This document shows, in pieces, positions 1 through 11,496 of a stretch of 64,000 bases of DNA; within the stretch, counting starts at the first letter, position 1, and the number at the start of each line of letters is the position of its first letter. A program made the translations under genes and the position numbers. Source of the stretch: Malus domestica (taxonomy: Eukaryota > Streptophyta > Magnoliopsida > Rosales > Rosaceae). Where the stretch lies: NCBI RefSeq assembly GCF_042453785.1, contig NC_091666.1:27486501-27550500 (forward strand). Direction: 5' to 3'. The notes beneath the pieces were generated by a model. That model did not search any database, had not been told where the DNA came from, and saw nothing but the letters and a program-made list of their open reading frames with translations.

Positions 1-463
1 CAAGAGTATCTATCCAGCAATAGATCCTTTAGATCACCATCAACTATGCTCCAACCTCGGATCTCCAATGAAGAATACTTGGTTTTTTCTTCTTGTTTTC
101 ATCACATAGCAGGTTGACTGTTACGCTAAAGAGTTTCTCAAATTTCAAGATTTATATTTTATAGTACTAATAACTAAGCTGCATGTTATTTACATGGTGG
201 AAGTTTAACATCACACGACGGATTGATTGTTACACTGAAGAGTTTCTCATATTTCACCGTATGAACTCCAGATGGTTGACGTACCCAAGTTTCGATATGA
301 ACTCCAGATGGTTGATCAAGCTCATCTTCTTCCTTGCACACAATTGCCTATATGTGTTGAGTGGGAGAAAACTGTAAAGAAGAGTGTTACAATAGGTACT
401 ATATATGCCTTGAATGTTCAGTTTCATTGGCTTGGTGTTTCTGTGGGGATGCCATGTACTTTT
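1..463 (+). repeat. Relic of GH1 intron and 3' flank (left-edge copy)
   Basis: No coding region is visible. About 100-260 holds two diverged copies of a segment also present in the intron before the sixth exon of the intact GH1 gene (about 8250-8320). About 330-463 closely matches the 3' flank of that gene (10078-10215), sharing 'ccttgaatgtt' and 'tgtacttttaa'. The match stops at the hAT-like element and resumes after it, near 5447. I infer the eroded 3' end of a tandem GH1 copy whose body lies left of the window or is lost. Confidence 0.6.
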
Positions 464-466
464 AAA

Positions 467-3400
467 GCTTGTTTGGTATTGTTGTGCTTTTAAAAAAAAA
501 CTGATTATGATGTGCTGTAAAAATAATCAGCTGTAAAATAAAACAGTTAAGTTTTTGGTAAACTTTTACTGAAAAAAATGCTTTTAACAACAAAAAAAAA
601 AAAAAAAAAAACCATGTTCAAGTGTTTGGTAAACTTTATGTAAAACTACTGTGGTCATGTTAAATGACTAAAAGACTATAATATTAAATGTGATATAATA
701 ATTTATTTTATTTTTTATTTATAATTTCATCTTCAATCTTCATCATTTTCTGATCACAACCCAGTTATTGTTCAGTGCGAACCACGTACTGGGAAGAGGA
801 AGAGGATTTTCCGCTTTGAAGCTCACTGGGCAAAGGATACAGATTGCAAAGAAATTGTGAAAAAAGCTTGGGACAAATTCCGAGAAGGTAACTCTGTGGA
901 GAGGTGGAATCTAAAAATCAATGAGGCTCGCTCTAATCTTTCCAAGTGGAGTAGGGATAAGTTTAGACAGAGATCGTGGCAAATTCAGGAGTTGATGTAC
1001 CACCTGGGACGACTCCAACTAAATTGGAGATGCAACTCCCATGAGATAGAAGAGCTTACAAAGAAGGTTGATCGTTTATGGAGTCAGGAGGAGAGCGTTT
1101 GGCAACAAAAATCAAGGGTGCAATGGCTTAAGGAAGGAGATGCGAATACTAAGTTCTTCCATCAATCTACCCTACAAAGAAGAAGGCGAAATCAAGTAAT
1201 ATCGCTTAAAAATGGGAATGGGAACTTGGTGGATAATCCAGGGCAGATCCGACGCTTAATTGATGATCATTTTGTGGAATTATTCACTTCTTCGGGCAAC
1301 AGGGAGTGGGGTGACATGCTCGACTGCGTTACCTCGAAGGTTTCGGAGGAGATGAATGTTTCGTTAATGGCTACGGTCTCTGTGGAGGAGATTTAAACTG
1401 CTGCCATGAAAATGGGAGGACTTAAAGCTCCGGGTCCTGACGGATTCCAAGGGATATTCTATCAATCACAGTGGGACATAATAGCTTTTGATGTTAATAA
1501 TATGATTGTTGATTTGATGAACGGGTCTTTGCAGCCTTTGCGAATAAATGCTATTCATCTGGCTTTAATTCCAAAGGTTCAAAATCCGGAGTCTGTGTCT
1601 CAATTTCGACCCATAAGTCTTTGCAACTACTCCTACAAGATTCTCTCCAAGGTCTTAGCCAACCGATTAAAAAGACTGTTGCCGGTGTTGATCTCCGCAA
1701 CCCAAAATGCGTTTGTGGAAGGAATACAGATTCAAGATAATGTCGGTATTGCGCATGAGCTTTTCCATTTTCTAAAAAATAGAAAGACAAAATGCAACTT
1801 TGAGCTGGGAATTAAATTGGATATGCATAAGGCATATGATCGTGTGGAGTGGGATTTTTTAATGGCAGTTATGGAGAAGATGGGTTTTAATAGTCGATGG
1901 AGGAGTCTGATTATGGGATGCATTTCTACAGTGAATTTTTCCATTCTTCTGAACGGACAGCCAGGTTCCAAATTCACTCCCTCAAGGGGGCTTAGACAGG
2001 GGGATCCTTTATCCCCTTATTTATTCTTGCTGGTCAGTGAAGTGTTATCACTCCTTATTCAATGGGAGAGTGATAGGGGCGAATTGAGGGGATTCAAATG
2101 GACCGTGTCGGTCCCATGATATCTCACATTTTCTTTGCTGATGATACTTTGATCTTTCTCAAGGCGGAGGCGAGGAATTGTAGAAATTTAGTCCAGGTTA
2201 TAGACGAGTATTGCTCGGCCTCAGGTCAACAGGTAAATAAATCCAAATCCAATGTGTTCTTTGGGGGGAATATGCCGGAACCTTTATCTATCCATCTGGC
2301 TACCATTCTTGGGATGGAGAAAGTAGGGGACCCGGGAGTTTATCTGGAAGTGCCGGCCATCTGGGGTAGATAAAAAAGAAGTGGCCTTGCGTATGTAAAG
2401 GGAAGGCTAGGAAAAATTCAAGGTTGGAAACGCTCCACTCTCTCACAAGCGGGGCAGGAAGTTTTAATTAAGGCAGTGGCGCAAGCAGTTCCGGCATATC
2501 CTATGAATCTCTTCAAGTTTCCTAAGATTTTTTGCAATGATCTGGATGCTTTGATATCCAAGTTTTGGTGGGGGCAAAAAGAATGGGAGAACTGGATTCA
2601 CTGGGTTTTTAAGGAACAAATGGGGAAATCAAAAGAAGAAGGTGGGCTAGGCTTGAGGTGCTTTACGGAGTTCAACGACGCTCTTTTGGCGAAACAGTGT
2701 TGGAGGTTGTTATTGGAACCAAACTCTTTGTGGGCGTCGGTCATTAAAGGCCGATACTTCCCCAATTGTTCTTTTTTTCGACGCTAAGAGGGGTGGAAGA
2801 GCTTCATGGGCATGGTCAAGCCTCCTTGTTGGTAGAGAAATACTTCGGGGTGGTGCTCACTGGCAGATAATGAATGGAAATGATGTCAGGGTTTGGGTGG
2901 ATAGATGGCTGCCATCTATCCTATCAGGACACCCATCTCCATTGGGTTCGGTTCCTGTCTCTTTAAACCTTAGGGTGAATTCTTTGTTAGGCACTGAAAA
3001 TGGAAGCTGGGAGATTGATTTCCTTAAACCCTTTCTGATGGAGGAGGAGCTCAAGGCGATTTACGAGACACATTCGGGTGACCCGCTATTGAAAGACAGA
3101 TTAGTGTGGCCTTTTGTGAAGAATGGAATCTATTCTGTCAAATCCGGATACAATTGGGCTATGACCAGGACTCGACAACAACCAATTGGAAACCCTCACA
3201 GATCTGCCCTCTTCCCAAAGCAGGTTTGGGAGTGTGTTTGGAAGCTTGAGGTTCAGCCAAAAATAAGATCCTTTATGTGGAAGACCTTACAAGAGGCAGT
3301 GGCCACGAAAGTAAATTTGTTTATGCGTCAATCCTCTTCTTCAACAATCTGCCCTATTTGCAATAGGTATGAGGAATCATTGGTACATCTTTTTCTCCAA

Positions 3401-5421
3401 TGTTCGTGGGTAGAGGAGGTATGGCTTGGGGGAAGGTTAACTAGAGGCTTGCGGAGGGGAGCGGTCACAACTTGGGCTAATTGGTTGGGTGATATTGTTG
3501 GTTTGGTAAATGGGCAGACAAGTGTGAGGAACAACATGCTTTCATATGTTGCTACCACATGTTGGTATATATGGAAGGCAAGATGCAACTTTCTCTTCAA
3601 TCAACAACCTATCTTTCCTCGGCAGATCATTGCAGTTATCACCCATTCTGTGGCTGCCTTCAAGGAATCTTCTCAGGCTACGGTAATTAGTTTGCCAATT
3701 TCTGTCAATGGATCGGCTTCTGATGTCCATTGGTCTTCACCTTGTGTGGGTTTTATCAAAATTAATGTGGATGCAAGCTGGTTAAGGAGTGGGGCTTCGG
3801 GTTTTGTGGGTGTTGTGGCTCGAGACGATGCGGGCAGGTTTGTGGCAGCGAACAGGATGAGGGTCACGGCCTTTTCTGTGGCAGTGGAAGAAGCTTTGGC
3901 AGTGCTGCATGGGTGTGAGTTTGGAAGAAACATGGGATGGAATTTTGTCATCGTGGAATCTGACTTTCAGGAATCCATATCCTGTATTCGAGACTTGGAT
4001 ACGATGGGCAGTTGGGAAGCTTTCCCAATTTTAGCGCGATGCAAAAGATTGGGGGAGTCTTTTAATGACTGCCGCTGGTCTTGGGTTCCAAGATCGGCCA
4101 ATATGGCTGCGGATCTTCTGGCGTTGCGGCAAAGTAGGGAGGTATGTGATAATATTTGGGTCAACAGACCCCCATCCTCCCTTGTTCATGTTCTGTGTAA
4201 TGATGGTCTCCCTTGTCCCCATTAATTTCTTCCTGGCAGTATGAGGAGTGACATTTTTAGCATTTGGTGCGATGTCGTCTTTACCTCTTTGTACTGCTTT
4301 TCCTTAGTTGTTGCTGCTTGCTTTTGCCTCGAGGTAGGCTTCTTTGTATCTTTGGCATCTTTGCCCGGTTGTTAGTTATTCCAGTTCGCCAAAAAAAAAA
4401 TCCCTCCCCTCCAACCCTCTGTTCTCTCCCCTTCCCAATCACCAAAATCGCCGACCCTCGAGAGAAAGAGAGAGCAAGAAATTCCGAGCTTCCGAATCTC
4501 TCCAGCTCTATGATCGGATTCCAATCAGCCAATCCGTCCAATCAATTTTGAAAAAACCCAGAAGAAAAAAAAAAGAAAAAAAAGGGAAAATCGAAGTTTT
4601 GAGTTTCAGTTCAAAGTATATAGCCACAGAGAGATTCAAATCCGTAGCTAATGGATGTAGACGGAGGGGGAAGCAAATGGGTTTTCCACAGACTAGGTAG
4701 GCAGCAATCCAACCCGTTAAAGAACCAGAAGGTACCATTGGAGGGCAGGCAAGTGCAATCGCCACCCTTACCCTTTTCTCCATAGAGAGCTCCTGACGCC
4801 GCTATCGCAGCAAGGTCTCAATGGGACGGCCTCGACTAAACGCCGCCTTCGCCGCTAACACTGACGGTCCATCGTCCCAGAATCGGGGTCCAAATAACTT
4901 CAATGGAGGGGCTTCTTCGACGTGGGGCACCAGAGAAGAAATTGTTGTTCGAATTAGCGTGCTCCGGGCTCGAGACGATGAATTCTACCTGGGTTTTCAT
5001 GAGCTGTCTCTCTGTGTCAGTGAATGGAGCTCTCTAAATTCAACCGTGTCAATGAAATTGAGCTCTCTGAATTCGACCTTGGTGCTTTTTGAATTCAACC
5101 TTGGTAATCAACAATCGACTTCGATGAGGGACCTCGTCCTCTAGAACAATCGGATTCGATGATTTGATACAATGAGGGAAGCGAGAAGGAGAAAGAGGGT
5201 ATAATTGGGTTTAAGAAAGTTTCATTAAACTTTACTGTTCATCCGCCTACTTTGAAAAATAAGCTGGCTTTGAGAAGCAACAAAATGCTGCTTTCATTTT
5301 TCTGCTTATTTTGGCCGGAACTTTGAAAAAAAAACACTTATTTTTACATTTACCAAACACATTTTGCACCCCAACTTGTTTTCATAGCTGCTTTTTTTAT
5401 AATTTCAGTTGTGCCAAACTG
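467..5421. mobile_element. hAT-like non-autonomous DNA element, split by a LINE
   Basis: The ends are imperfect inverted repeats: left 'gcttGTTTGGtattg', right 'gtGCCAAACtgg'. Sub-terminal A/T-rich arms also pair ('tgtttggtaaa' on the left, 'tttaccaaaca' on the right). The flanks 'gtactttt' (456-463) and 'gtacttaa' (5422-5429) match at 6 of 8 positions, as an aged 8-bp hAT target duplication would. The related 3' flank at 10.2 kb lacks this insert, which gives an empty-site comparison. Element DNA is 467-748 plus 4401-5421, about 1.3 kb, the rest being the LINE. The inner part (4401-5200) is CT-rich, like a gene leader, and may be captured host sequence. I see no transposase. Confidence 0.55.
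749..4400 (+). mobile_element. 5'-truncated L1-type LINE (RT, zf-RVT, RNase H)
   Basis: The copy starts inside the endonuclease, at its C-terminal SDHNPV motif (749-766). Next come a linker ending in WLKEGDANTKFFH, then the reverse transcriptase with KAPGPDGF, FRPISLCN, GLRQGDPLSPYLF and the catalytic FADDT (about 2131). A zinc-binding CPICNRYEESLVHLFLQC segment lies near 3350, and a plant-type RNase H (INVDASWL...) runs from about 3760 to 4225. A ten-base poly(A) ends the copy (4391-4400). It is dead: stop codons at 1394-1396 and 2371-2373, and frame changes near 2095 and between 2790 and 2870. No target duplication could be found. The insertion lies inside the hAT-like element and is therefore younger than it. 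Confidence 0.85.
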
Positions 5422-5740
5422 GTACTTAATGTTGTCTGATAGACTACTGGCATAGGTTTGTAATATACTATTGTTATATTGCAAGCAAAACTAATTTGTA
5501 AGCAATGTCCATCTGCTAGAAACCTTTGCTGATTTTTTGGATGCTAGACCCACTTTTCATGGATGTTGAATTCCAAGATATAATGTATTATATGGGGTTC
5601 AAAAACTTAAAACTTTTTCTCTCGTTTTTGAAAACTTATAACTTTTTCTCTCATTTTCTCTCTTCTGAAAATAAAAAAGAAAAAAAACTTCTTTAAACTC
5701 GCATCAAATGCATGACATGTGTCTTTCCCCTCGTACTGGT
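5422..5740 (+). repeat. Continuation of the GH1 3'-flank repeat
   Basis: About 5447-5575 matches the flank of the intact GH1 gene in two blocks: 'tactggcataggtttgtaat' (10219 onward) and 'tttgtaagcaatgtccatct' (about 10680 onward). Together with 330-463 it makes one block interrupted by the hAT-like element. From 5576 to 5740 I see only AT-rich sequence. Confidence 0.6.
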
Positions 5741-6338
5741 TAGCGGTGAGCATTAAACCGACCAAACCGACCGATCCGAATCATATTTGATCAGTTTGGT
5801 TTGATTTGATTTTGAGCAAGAAAAAAGCCAATCAATTAAAAAAATGAACCGAACCGATTTACTTTTGAAACCGACCAAAACCAAAATGAACCGATTATGT
5901 ATCTTTTAATTATTTATCTATTTATTTTACACATGTCAACTTATTATAGGTTACTTAGAGGCCTTACTATACACATATTATAAGTTGTAATGATAATCTA
6001 CACTTACGAGATTTATACGTATTTTATGCTTATGTGAGGTAATTAATAAATCGTTTCCTAGCATGAGATTTTATTTAATTGAAACGCATTTCTATTTTGC
6101 TTGATCAATTTTTTTATGTTCAGAAAAACTTAACCCTTCAATCGAATTAGAATGTCAGACATGTGTAAATATTTAGAAGATTAAAACTCTTGAAATGTTG
6201 AGCAATTTTTACCGAACCAAATTGCATCAAACCGATGAACAATGGTTTGGTTTTGTTAACAATAGAATATTAGTTGGTTCGGTTATATATTTGGTGTCAA
6301 ACCGAATAAAACCGATCAGCGCCCACCCTACTAGGCTA
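5741..6338. mobile_element. MITE, hAT-like, about 0.6 kb
   Basis: The ends read 'tagcggtgagcattaaaccg' on the left and '...cggttttattcgg' when the right end is inverted; both halves repeat ACCGA/TCGGT words. The flanks 'gtactggt' (5733-5740) and 'gtactgat' (6339-6346) match at 7 of 8 positions, as expected of an 8-bp target duplication. No coding region is present. Confidence 0.5.
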
Positions 6339-6969
6339 GTACTGATTTATTAAACCAGAAAGCATAAATGATGTTTTTCATTCTTCTGCTATACTAATTT
6401 ATTCATGTAAAAAAATTGTGATCGAAAGAGACCAAAATACAATGAAGTAATATATAATAAATCATAGCGCATAAGTTTGTTTTTATTCGTCTGATTAGGT
6501 TGGTTAAAAATGAAAAATAAAAAGTAAAACTGAAAATTAAGATCACCGTTCAAACGTTGGATTTTTAGTACTGCAAAAACTGTTTTAGCTACTTTTGCTT
6601 AGAAGCCAAAAATCTTATCCTCAAGATTCGAAAACATCAACATAATAACAGATTAACCATGAAATTAAGCATGTTTAGTTGGAATTAATATGTACCTCAA
6701 GTCTTGAACCCTGAATACCAAACTCCTAATATAGCAGCCTGCGCTTAGTTTCTAGAAAAGGTTACCATTTTCTCAGTTTGTTAATTGTTTCTAGTTGATG
6801 AAATAATAAACAAAGAAAAATTGTGTTTAACTCTTGTTAAATTGTTGGTTTCTTGTTCATGGCTATACAAGAAGAGGTACTATATATTCTTGCGAAAGAT
6901 GGGTTAATTTAATTAATCTGATAATAAAGAGTGATCAAGGATTAAGATTAGGGTTTTCGTTTGGAGGTC
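6339..6969 (+). other. Upstream region of the intact GH1 gene
   Basis: AT-rich, with no gene. About 6610-6670 ('acatcaacataataacagatt' region) matches about 10795-10860 downstream of the gene, which suggests that the tandem duplication unit carried upstream sequence as well. No clear TATA box could be tied to a start site. Confidence 0.4.
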
Positions 6970-9900
6970 ATGGAGTTCTTACCACTAAGGTTAAGGATTG
7001 TACAAGGGATGTGTGCCATTGCTTTTATTATTGCCTCTTTGTCACAAGGTTTGCAATTAATTTGTAATTATAAAATTAACTTCAACATCTGAAATCTTAA
7101 AATTTCTCTTTATAATTATTTTTTGCTTTTGTTTGCTCACCATATTGCATTGCATCAACTAAAACAAAAATTACAAGTGTGGAACAGTTCTTCATATAAA
7201 AATATGTTGAAGCACGATCTTTCCGATCAAGAAAACATGTCTTCGTTTTTTTTTTCTTCGTAATTTTCAAGCTACATGCATTAGGCAACTCAAACATGAA
7301 GAAAGGACTAAATTAAGTGCTGTTGACGCAGCTGATGTGAATGCTGAGAGCAAGTTTCAGCCATTGCAAAATGCATCAAACCCTCAAGAACTAAAAGTGA
7401 AGAGGTCCGACTTCCCCATTGATTTCGTGTTCGGAGTGACTGCTGCTGCTGCACAAATGGAAGGATCTGCAAAGGAAGCAGGAAGAGGACCAAGTGTCTG
7501 GGACTACTACATTGAGAAATTCCCAGGTTTATATATATATCAGCTGCTAAGACATTATAATGCATAAAGTTCTTTTCTTAGTATCATATGCTCGTTCTGT
7601 TTTGTTTATGATTTTTTTGTTTACATTCAGGACGGATTGCAGACCACACGAACATGTTTACCGCCATCGATTCATACAAGCGATACAAGGTGCATATTGA
7701 GCTAGCGATACCTTCGTCTTTTGGCATAAATATTTAACCAAATATTCATAATTGTAGGAAGAAGTGAAGAATCTCAAGGACCTTGGAGTTGATTCTCACA
7801 GATTTTCCATCTCTTGGACCAGGATTCTTCCTAGTAATCAATTTTACCGAGTTCTTTTTTTTTTTCTCCGCTAATAAGTGGTTCTGCTAATCTGTAAATT
7901 AAAATTGAGGGTTTTATGATTAATCTCTACTAAACTCTTCCTCTATATATGTTTGAAATTCTTAATGTGTAGCGGGAACCTTGAGTGGTGGAGTAAACCA
8001 AGAGGGTATCGATCACTACAACAACTTCATCAATGAACTAATCAAGAATGGTAAGAATCCCTGTTCAAGCAAATCCTTTATATTATGACATTAATTTATC
8101 TTCTTATATATTATACATAAGATCCTTTTATATCAATATCGTCGAATGAAATAAACTCCACTTCAGTTGGTTCGGACCTCCACTTGGTTTCACCCAAGCT
8201 TTTTTGAATCTGTATATCCAGAATGATCCCATAGAGTTCTGTAGTCTCATGAAGTTCCACATTAACATCATATGACGGGGTTAACTATCACACCAAAGTG
8301 GTTCTAATATTTCACTTTTATGTAGACATCACACCATTTGTGACCATATTGCACTTTGATCCACCACAAGCTTTGACAGACAAGTATGGCGGCATCCTCA
8401 ATCGCTCCTTCGTGTAAGAACCTTCTAAATTACATCCATTTCATTTCTCGTAGTTTAGGATAATATAAAATTTAGTCATTGACATAAATAGAAATTTTCT
8501 TTGTCACGTTTTGCAGGAAAGATTTCAAGGATTACAGTGAACTTTGTTTTAAACTTTTTGGAGATAGGGTGAAAAATTGGTTTACAATCAACGAGCCGTG
8601 GATCATGGCGAAAATGGGGTACGACAAAGGCGTTGGTCCGCCGGGCAGGTGTTCTGTTCAAACTGTATTTCCATGTACAAATGGTGGTAATTCAGCCACG
8701 GAACCTTACATTGTGGCACACCACCTTCTCCTTGCCCATGCTTCAGTCGTTGAGCCATACCGGAAGAAATTTCAGGCGAAATGCTCACACTGAATCTGTT
8801 GAAATGAATGAAGCCTTGTCTTTTGAGTATCTCAAATTAATGAGATAAATGTTCTTTCTTGGTTGATATTGGTTTTTAGGATAAACAAGGCGGACAAATT
8901 GGAATTAGTCTTGTAGGACAATATGTCATGCCTTATTCGAATTCGGCAGAAGACAAAGCTGCAGCAGAAAGAATATTAGACTTTGAACTTGGATGGTTAG
9001 TAGATATATCTACATTGGTCCTAAATATACTTGCTCGATTGGTATAAGAAGTCTTCTAGTTGTAAATTTTCCTAAAAACAATATGATGTTCTTGTTTAGG
9101 TTCATGGAACCATTAGTATATGGATCATATCCAGAGAGTATGAGACGTTTGGTCAAGGACAGGCTACCACATTTCACCAAGGAGGAGGAGAAGATGATCA
9201 ATGGATCCTTAGGTTTTGTCGGCATCAACTATTACTCCACAAGATATGGTAGAAACGTCCCAGCAAAACCACAAGGACCAATCTCTTATAGCGACGATCT
9301 TTTAGCTTTGGCGTTGATCAAAAGTAAATTTGATAATATCTCAATGTTACTTCTTTTGTGTGTGCACTCGCGCGTTATTGTGCCAATGAAGGTTAAATTG
9401 ATTGGAATTTTTAAGTCTTACACGGTTTTTTCATGTTGTGATTGTTGTAGATGAAAACGGAACCCAAATTGGTCCTCAGGTATACAAAAGAGCATTGACC
9501 CATGCGCAAGGATGATTCGCATATATAATTTTGTACCATGTAGTTTCCATCTTTCTATATATAGCAAAACTAAGTTCTTTCAACCGTGTAGGCTGGAGGA
9601 AGTCGGTTCGTCTACAGTTACCCACAAGGCCTGGAACAACTTCTAAAGTTTATGAAGAAGAAGTACCAGGACCCTAAAATCTACATTTCTGAACATGGAA
9701 TAACTGAGGCAAAGGACGATAAACTAAGACTTAGTGACGCACTTAAGGATCCACATAGAATTGAATCCATTCTTCGCCATTTGTACCGGATCAAGAATGC
9801 AATGAAGTAAGTCACTGCAATCTATGTTTACAAGTTTGAGGATGTAGTATCCATTTACTTATGTTGTTTTTGTTTCTCCAGGAGTGGTGTGAATGTCAAA

Positions 9901-10056
9901 GGATATTTCCACTACACGTTATCTGATAATTTTGAATGGGGAGAAGGCTATATCCCAAGATTTGGGCTTTACTATGTCGACTACAAAGACAATCTCAAGC
10001 GCATTCCTAAGGGGTCTGCTAAGTGGCTCCCTAAGTTCCTAAAGGGCGAGGCTTGA
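6970..10056 (+). CDS. Beta-glucosidase, GH1 family, 12 exons, apparently intact
   Basis: Exons: 6970 (or 7009)-7048, 7332-7526, 7631-7689, 7758-7833, 7973-8050, 8326-8413, 8517-8775, 8880-8995, 9100-9323, 9451-9479, 9592-9806, 9882-10056. All splice phases agree and give about 517-530 residues, normal for plant GH1. The N-terminus ([14 protein letters not shown] or a form 13 residues longer) looks like a signal peptide, so a secretory or vacuolar enzyme is likely. Landmarks: [14 protein letters not shown], acid/base TINEPW (about 8588), nucleophile motif YISEHG (about 9690), and the sugar-binding DNFEWGEGY near the end. The family cleaves beta-glucosides, often defence glucosides in Rosaceae; the substrate cannot be read from sequence. 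Two oddities: the nucleophile motif has His where GH1 normally has Asn (ENG), and the intron after 8775 begins with GC. Start choice and the first exon are the least certain parts. Confidence 0.8.
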
Positions 10057-10273
10057 CGTAGTCAAGTTTCGTTATAAAAGCTCATCTACTTTCTTGCACA
10101 CAAATGCAGAAAACTGTAAAGAAAGAGTGGTAAAATATGTGCTATATATGCCTTGAATGTTCTGTTTTATAGGCTAGGTATTTCTGTGGGAATGCCCTGT
10201 ACTTTTAATACTGGCATAGGTTTGTAATATAGTTGTTATATTGCAAGCAAAACAATCTTACATCAACTTCTTT
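10057..10273 (+). other. 3' flank of the GH1 gene
   Basis: Likely 3' UTR and downstream sequence. It contains the block repeated at 330-463 and 5447 onward, from 'agaaaactgtaaag' to 'ttgcaagcaaaac'. No other gene is visible. Confidence 0.5.
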
Positions 10274-10398
10274 GATGGTCCAATATCCTAGTGGATAGGG
10301 TGTTGGTTTTTCATCCATGCGTCTCGAGTTCGAAACTCCCTAATCCCCTAAATTATTGTAATAGTTTAGAACTTTCCCTTCTCCTTAATAATAACAAT
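10274..10398 (+). mobile_element. tRNA-derived SINE
   Basis: An A-box-like 'tagtggataggg' is followed about 35 bases later by a B-box-like 'gagttcgaaactc', the internal RNA polymerase III promoter of tRNA-derived SINEs. The tail 'ttattgtaatagtt...ccttaataataa' recurs at 24511-24578, which supports a repeat family. It does not fold as a plain tRNA. It lies in DNA absent from the sister flank at 5447-5575. Confidence 0.55.
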
Positions 10399-10894
10399 TT
10401 AAGAAAGAAAAAAAAAGAGAGAAGAGTTTAAGGGTTTCTTACACTCAATGAAACAAGTGAAGCAATTGTATCTCCCATTGCAAGGAGGCAGGAGTTTCCT
10501 ATATTATCCTATTTTTCCTTATTTCTGCTATAAATAATTGGCCCCATGGGAAGGGGATTAGTCTGTCGTTAATGTGTGGTGGGATACCTTCTATACTCAC
10601 GCATTACTTTCTAATAACAAAACGAAGCGAAAAAAACAGGGAAGGAGGAGTGCAAAACACCCAAACCCATTTTATAGAAATTTGTAAGCAATGTCCATCT
10701 GCTAGAAACCTTTCATTATTTTTGGGATCCCAGACCCATAATAACAGATTATGGGTTTGGTCTTAATCATGTCATTAATTTGTATGTTCTAGATTCAAGA
10801 ACATCAACATAACAACAGATTAAGCATGATGTTAAGCATGTGGTTTGGGTCTTAATCAAGTCATTAATTTGGACTTAATCCCCTGTCTACTAAT
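10399..10894. other. Intergenic, partly GH1-flank repeat
   Basis: A poly-purine stretch (10399-10430) follows the SINE. About 10680-10720 and 10795-10860 are repeats of GH1 flank sequence found near 5490 and 6620. No gene is visible. Confidence 0.4.
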
Positions 10895-11291
10895 GATTCA
10901 GAGGGCATCGATCGTGTAAATTACAAGTACGGATTAATGACTAGATTTTGATGAATTGATGATGAACGGTAAGAATCCATCATAAACATTACATTTTCTG
11001 GGATATTATGGTTTACAAGCTAGAGTGTTAACTCCTCTTTTATACAATCAAATCCTTATATCGATGATGTTGATCTTATTGTGTGTAATTAGATAGTTTT
11101 TTTTTTTTTTAATTTTTTTTTAATTTTTAATATTCATATCAAGAATATTTTAAGTTTTTCTGCAATTTCAAATGCATTATATCGGTCACAACATGGGCGG
11201 AGCCACTAAGGAACCAGAATGGTCCCTAGCTCATCATGCCTTTTTTTCTTTCTTTCTTGGTACTCTAACAGATGTTGCTGCTGCATATCAG

Positions 11292-11496
11292 TCTAAGAGA
11301 ATCTCCAAAAGAGATGTCAAACTGTCTAAATCAGCATTAATAGTAACAAAAGACAACATTAATGTATTTTCATTTTATGTTTAAAATTTGGCATATCGGT
11401 TGAAGAGTAAAACTTTAAAAGATGTCAAAGTAACACGTAAGCCTTCAAATTTAAATTTTACATTTAGAATTTGACATCTCCTTTGGAGATTGTCTA
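11292..11496. mobile_element. Small MITE
   Basis: Terminal inverted repeats: 'gagaatctccaaaagagatg' on the left and, inverted, 'gacaatctccaaaggagatg' on the right. The interior is A/T-rich and without coding capacity. No target duplication was convincing. Confidence 0.5.

Noticed and set aside
4264-5144. Open frames after the LINE
   Set aside because: Low-complexity and leader-like, without recognised motifs; treated as inner sequence of the hAT-like element.
10274-10345. A true tRNA gene
   Set aside because: A- and B-box-like words are present but the arms do not pair as a cloverleaf, and the tail is shared with another repeat copy; a SINE fits better.
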